Part shown: positions 27,501 to 33,500 of the stretch, in pieces
How positions within the stretch are numbered: position 1 is the stretch's first letter
How the letters are laid out: every line of letters starts with the position of its first letter
Origin: Owenia fusiformis
Lineage: Eukaryota > Annelida > Polychaeta > Sabellida > Oweniidae
Reading direction: 5' to 3'
DNA length: 60,000 nt
Assembly: GCA_903813345.2 (NCBI GenBank)
Contig: CAIIXF020000008.1
Span: 35,242,867 to 35,302,866 of the forward strand
The notes under the pieces: generated by a model
What the model was told of the DNA's origin: nothing
The model's database searches: none
The model's input: only the letters and a program-made list of their open reading frames with translations
Translations under genes and position numbers: made by a program

Positions 27501-30500
27501 CCCCCCCCCCCCCCCTGGCCAAAAATTCTTTCAAAATCATGCAGTTTTTGACCATTTTGAGCACTTCTCAAGTGATTTTAGCCTAATTTGCGCCAGAATT
27601 GTCAAATGTGAATCCCCCTTGAAATTTTTGAAAATTGAACCCCCCCTTGGCAAATCCTGGCTACGGGCCTGAATATAAAGTGTATACCAATAATTAAATA
27701 TATAAAATGTTGTTTCCCAAACTTCAGCTTCATCAAAAGAATCCACTCCAAGACTCACACCTGAGCGCACCACTGAAGTGCCAACTCCAGCTCCATCTAG
27801 TGAGCAAGAAAAGGAAAGTCAAATCGAACAAGATGGTGCAGAAGACGGATGGGACGATGATGATTGGGGAGACATGGGGGTTAGTGTAATCTTTGAACAT
27901 AATTCCAGGGGAGAATATGATGTCCTGGGCAGAAATTGTGAAACACTTTTTGGATGAACCACTAGTTGTAGACTACACTGTCTAATTCATATTTATGTCT
28001 TAAGTCAAATCAAAACTGGAAAGTGGAAATAAAAGGTTTTCACCATTCATGTATTTTTTTGCACTGGACCTTTAAGTTAATTAGCCTTGATTATGACATG
28101 GTCTATCATTCTCCAATCATTAGAAACTTTATATGCATTCTTTTTTGTTAGAATCCATATAGTATTTTACTGAATTTCGAAATATGTTTATCTTGCAGGA
28201 TATGTCGAGTAAGAATGAAGACACAGTTGCATCAAGATTAGAGCCAGTGGAGACATCTAGTGAGGATACTGGGGGCTGGGACAATGATGACAATTGGGGC
28301 AGCTTAGAAGATACAAATGTAAGAATTAATTTTTTAAAATTACATGTATTATTCACTTTTATGAAATACTGCATTCTGATTGATTCCGACCCGTAGTCAG
28401 GTGGCCAAAAATTCTTTTAATACCATGCAGTTTTTCAAAATCAACATTTTGAGCACTGTTCAAGTGATTTTGGGCCAAAGTTGTCAAAAGCGAACGCCCT
28501 GGAATATTTTGAAAAGTGACCCCACCCCCTTGGCTGGCAAAAGCTGATAATGGGCTTTGTCATATCACTTTCTATTTACTAAAAACAATAGAAAAAAATT
28601 GCTAAAAACAATCAAGGAAAATCACCTTTGGCCTCCAGCTCATAAAACCAGTTAAACATAAGAAAGCCTTCATACTAATCCAACAAAAAGTTCTAAATCA
28701 ATCAATGTAATCATGGAAACAAAGACAACATAGTATAAAACTAAAGATCAAGAACTTCTAAACTTTGTAACTTTTCTTATAATTATCCATAGTTGATGAA
28801 AACACACATCGAGAATGAAATTATGAGCAGTGTTGATCTGAAAAAGTCAGTTCACCCCAGTGGCGATCGATTTCCAAGACCCGTAAATGCCTCATGTACA
28901 TCTATTCTGATTATGTTTTTTACAGACACGGACCAGTTCAGTTGGTGGTAGCATGAAACTTGGCGGTAAAAAAGAAACATCAGCGCCCCCTGGTGGCTGG
29001 GGAGGATGGGATGATGATGATTTTGCATCCACAGAAGACACAGGACTGAGTAGCACCAGTGCGTACAATTGGGGAGGGGAGGACCAGGGTGGAGATGATT
29101 TCTTCAGCAATGTTATATCAGAATCAGCCAAGGTAACTTTTAATTTTATCATTTTTTTATTTCAACATTTAACTTAAATATCTGTTTTGTCATGGTCTAT
29201 AAAATCGGCACTTATTTTGACTACACCAATCAGAGTATTGACATCTTATAAGCTATATGTAGTAAATTATAACTTTTCTCTATATAATTTGTTACTTGTT
29301 TCAATATAAACATGGACTGATAATAAAAGAGTGAAATCCTATCTACACAACACATGTGCAACGTAATGAAAAATATACAAAATATCCACTGCAGGTGGTT
29401 ACATTTTGGTATTTGATTATTGCCTTTGGGGATTTTTTTATGTGTTTTGTATTGTATTTTGTATTTTGTTTACCACCAATGAAGGTGAGCAATACCTCTT
29501 GGGTAATTATCCCGTATATATACGGTCGTAATTTACGTAATCAACATGGAAGATAAACCCAGAAATCCCTCCTCAAAGGAGCCCTGTGTTCTTTTATGTG
29601 CACCTATACATAGACATACAAGTACACACCACAGCCTTTTGTACGAGTTGCGGACCACTCAGTCAAACACCCTGAAGTACTTCACGCAAACAAGCAAATT
29701 TAGTCTTGCCTGAACCGGGGATCGAGTCCAGGACCTATTGCGTAAGAGGTACCTGCGCTACCGCTGAGCTACACGGGTGGACTGTGTTTTGGAAAATCTC
29801 GTACATCTATTAATGACATGTTTAAGACTGAAAAAAGTAACTGAGTGTAATGTCCGGGGCTAAGGCCTTGGGTGGGGATATATAGAATAACAGAAAACCA
29901 AAGTTAAAATGTATAAAATAGTCTATTTCAAATAAACTTAGTGTTCTCTATACAATCTCAAAGCAACTACTAAGGCTGGGCCAACACCTTAACTCAAGTG
30001 AGTGAATGTTTTCCATATAAGGAATATAAAACAAAACAAAATGAACACGGCATGAACAACAATAAAACAGGTTTGAAACAAAGATAGAGGTAAGGCATGG
30101 CAAACAAGAGGATTAAAACAATCGGCACTGATACAATAGTAACCTAGGGACCTGTTATATTGAGAATAAGTGAAATATATAGGACTGATCAATATGAAAA
30201 GTGAGAAATATAAAAACATGAAAATGGCCATGTTACATGAGTTTAAAATGAAGTCCAGAAAATTAGCCCGCACTAGCCTTACGATATTTATATTTTATAA
30301 ATAAGTAAACATCTATTAACACACAAACATATTAAGAAACATATGTCTGTGTAAAGCCCTGTTACCATTGTTTCAAGCTATGAACCATCAAGTTATATGT
30401 TTTATAAAACAATGTGTTTTTCAAAATGGACATTTTACTTACACATTGTCTAAATCATCAATGTCCAAGTTTAAATCTGACTCACTAAAATATGCCATAA

Positions 30501-33500
30501 TCTCATCGTAGTTTTTCAATTTCTTCTTCAAAGGCTGTGGATTTTGTTTAACAAGAAAAGAAACCACTTCCCGATCAGTCGGAGCGTATCCCAAATATGT
30601 AAATAACTTGTTCATAACATTTATTTTGTCGTTAACCAATTCCTCATAAGTGATCTCCATGATATTTTCCACCCCTGTGCGTGAAAGCTCCAAAAGCAAA
30701 CTTTTCAGATTTTGTTTCTGACGTAAGATGAAGTCTCTAACCATAGGGATTTTTAGTGTTAACGAATATTGATTAACCAAAAATGTTGACCACCACATGT
30801 GATTTTTACTCGCAGCTTCCCAGCTAATGAATTGTTCGAGCATGTTTTTTCGATACAAGATAATTACTTTAGGATTTTTCAAGGATTGAATAATATCTGT
30901 GACAGTCACGGAAAGAGTCTCGAGTGACCATATATGGAGTTTAAATCCTGTCGTAAGATGTGCACAGCCATTACCATTGTGAATATCTCGTTTCAATGAA
31001 TTAAGGATATGTTGTAGAATGTCCTCTTTTGGTGACTTTTTTGTCATATTGAATTTAGCGAGAATACTGTCATGACACAATTCGCTATATGATGTAATAT
31101 AGGGATGTTGATTGATGTATGAATCCAGTAGGTTTGATCCAGATCTTGGTTGTGTGATAATTATAAAATGTTGAACTTCGCATAACTCAATGTTGTCCTT
31201 TCCAACATTTTGTTTGATTGGTTTATTCTTTGGAGTGATCTCATTGTCATTTATTTCATTTGAAGTTTTTTCAACTTTTGAAATTTCTGTTTTAGGTCCA
31301 ATCTCATATTCATTATCATATTCCTCGTTCATATCATTGATACCATTGTTGGAGTCTTTGTCCATGTTGTCATGATCGTATTGGGTGTCTATGTCCTGTG
31401 CTTGTGTGTTATCAAATTTTGATTCTTGTATGTGTTCTTCATAACTATATTTCTGCATCTTAGTATTTTTGTATTCATTGTAAGGTCTCTGAGGTTGGAT
31501 GTCATCTCTAGAGATCTTTATTTCATTATCATGTATTGCATAGTCCTCATATTCATCCTTCCCTTTGTGTTCAACATCTTCCGCAATGTGATCCTGTTGT
31601 TCAACATAGTCCTCATTCTCCTTCTGTTCAATGTCTCTTTCCCCCTTCTTCTGTACAGCAATTAAGTTTTCATGTGCATCCATCCTTTTTTGTTTCATAT
31701 TTTCAGTCCCCTTGGCTTTCTTCCTAATATGACCAGCTCCCTTCCTTTGCTGTCCAACATCTAAAACAGACACCATGTTGAAGGATATGTCTGTAGATAC
31801 TAGAAACGCGATGATCAAAACCAGTATTATCATCAACAGGATGTAGTATTTCAGATTTCCTGTAACGGCCATGTTTTTAACTGACTTTTCATTCAAATTG
31901 ATATGTAGAGTGTGGAAATTAAAGCTGTGTGTTAAAAATCCTTGAGTACATTTCATTGGGGGTTAACTGGGGGTCACTCATTTGATTTTGTGGACATAAC
32001 CGTTTCAGAAAACATCTTAATAAGGGATTTTGAAGGAATGGATATTTTGGTTTGGTTAGGTATGTCATAAATATATATCATTGGATAATTTTTTTATTCT
32101 TAAAAAGGTGTGAAAATTAACATTGCTATGAGTGAGAAAAGAAAAATTTAGAAAGATTGTAAAAGGTCCATCCCTTGCATGGGGGCAGAATCCTAAAAGA
32201 TACAGTAATGACATTTGTAAATCTGCTCTAATCCTCAGTGATCCCTCTATATACAAGCATCTCTGTTTTTGCAATCTCAGTCTCAATACCTCCATTACAC
32301 GGTACTTTACTTCGTTATAATTGGTTTTAAAATCTAAATGTAAATAAAGCAAAGATGTCATCTGACTAAATTGATATTTGTGTTGTTTTTTAGATGAAAG
32401 ATGAATTTGTCGTACCTAACACATCTTATTCAAATGTGATTTTAAAATGACTGGAACATGTAAAATGATGTTTTTATTTTTTATTCACCTAGCTATTAAA
32501 CATTTATAATACAGTACATGTACTTAATGTATTTGTGTTTGATGATATTGATTCCTGATTTTACATAAATTTGTGGACATATTATTAAATTATTCATGTA
32601 TGTAACTCTAAACGTGTTCTTATTTTGAGTGTGACTGAGAAACACTAAGATAGGTAGTGGAACATTTACAAATCAACATTACTTTATGATTGAGTAATTA
32701 ATGGAATTAAGACTGGGGTATATCAAATAAAATTCTTGATCTGAGAAATGTAGCCCTACAAACCAACAAGGAATCAAATATCACGAATCCGTGATTAATA
32801 ATCTCTGAAAGGTCGTTCATTTCAATCAGAGTGGCTTTTTGTACATTTCTTAGGTCATGGCAGGAAGTTGATGGCATCCACCCCTTTCCCATATATTAGA
32901 AATTGCTTTATCTTCGTTACACTTTTGTGATTTCTTAGATCTTGAAAGAAAATTAATAACACCTACCCCTCCCCATATAAAATAATTTATTTTTATCATT
33001 GTTTGATTTCAGAAAAAGCCCAGTATGAAATCCTCATCATCCTTAACAAGCAGTAACAGATCTAAGTCAGGCTCACCAGCTCGCAGTAACCTTGGCAACA
33101 AACCTAGCAACAAAACCAGTACCCATAGCAACCAATCAAGTGCAATATCTAACACAAGAACAATGACCTCAAAATCTCAAACTAGCTCAGGTGGCCAGCT
33201 AGGGTCAAAAACTGGTAGACAGGGGTCTAGTAAGGTGGATAGTGGAGAGGGTTGGGGAAATGAAGGTGGTTGGGAGGAAGATTCGTGGTCCAATGATAAT
33301 GACGGATGGGGCTCACTTGAAGACACAGGTAGGCGGCTTAAGAAAACTCTTTCTAAGAATGTAAAGAGGACATATAGAAACTGAATGTTATCTAATTGTG
33401 ATTTTGTCAGGTGGTAGACAGGGCTAATACATAGGTGAGGCAAATTTTTTAAATATGTGAGGCAAAATTAAGTAGGGGAGGTGAAGTCAAGATAAAGCGG

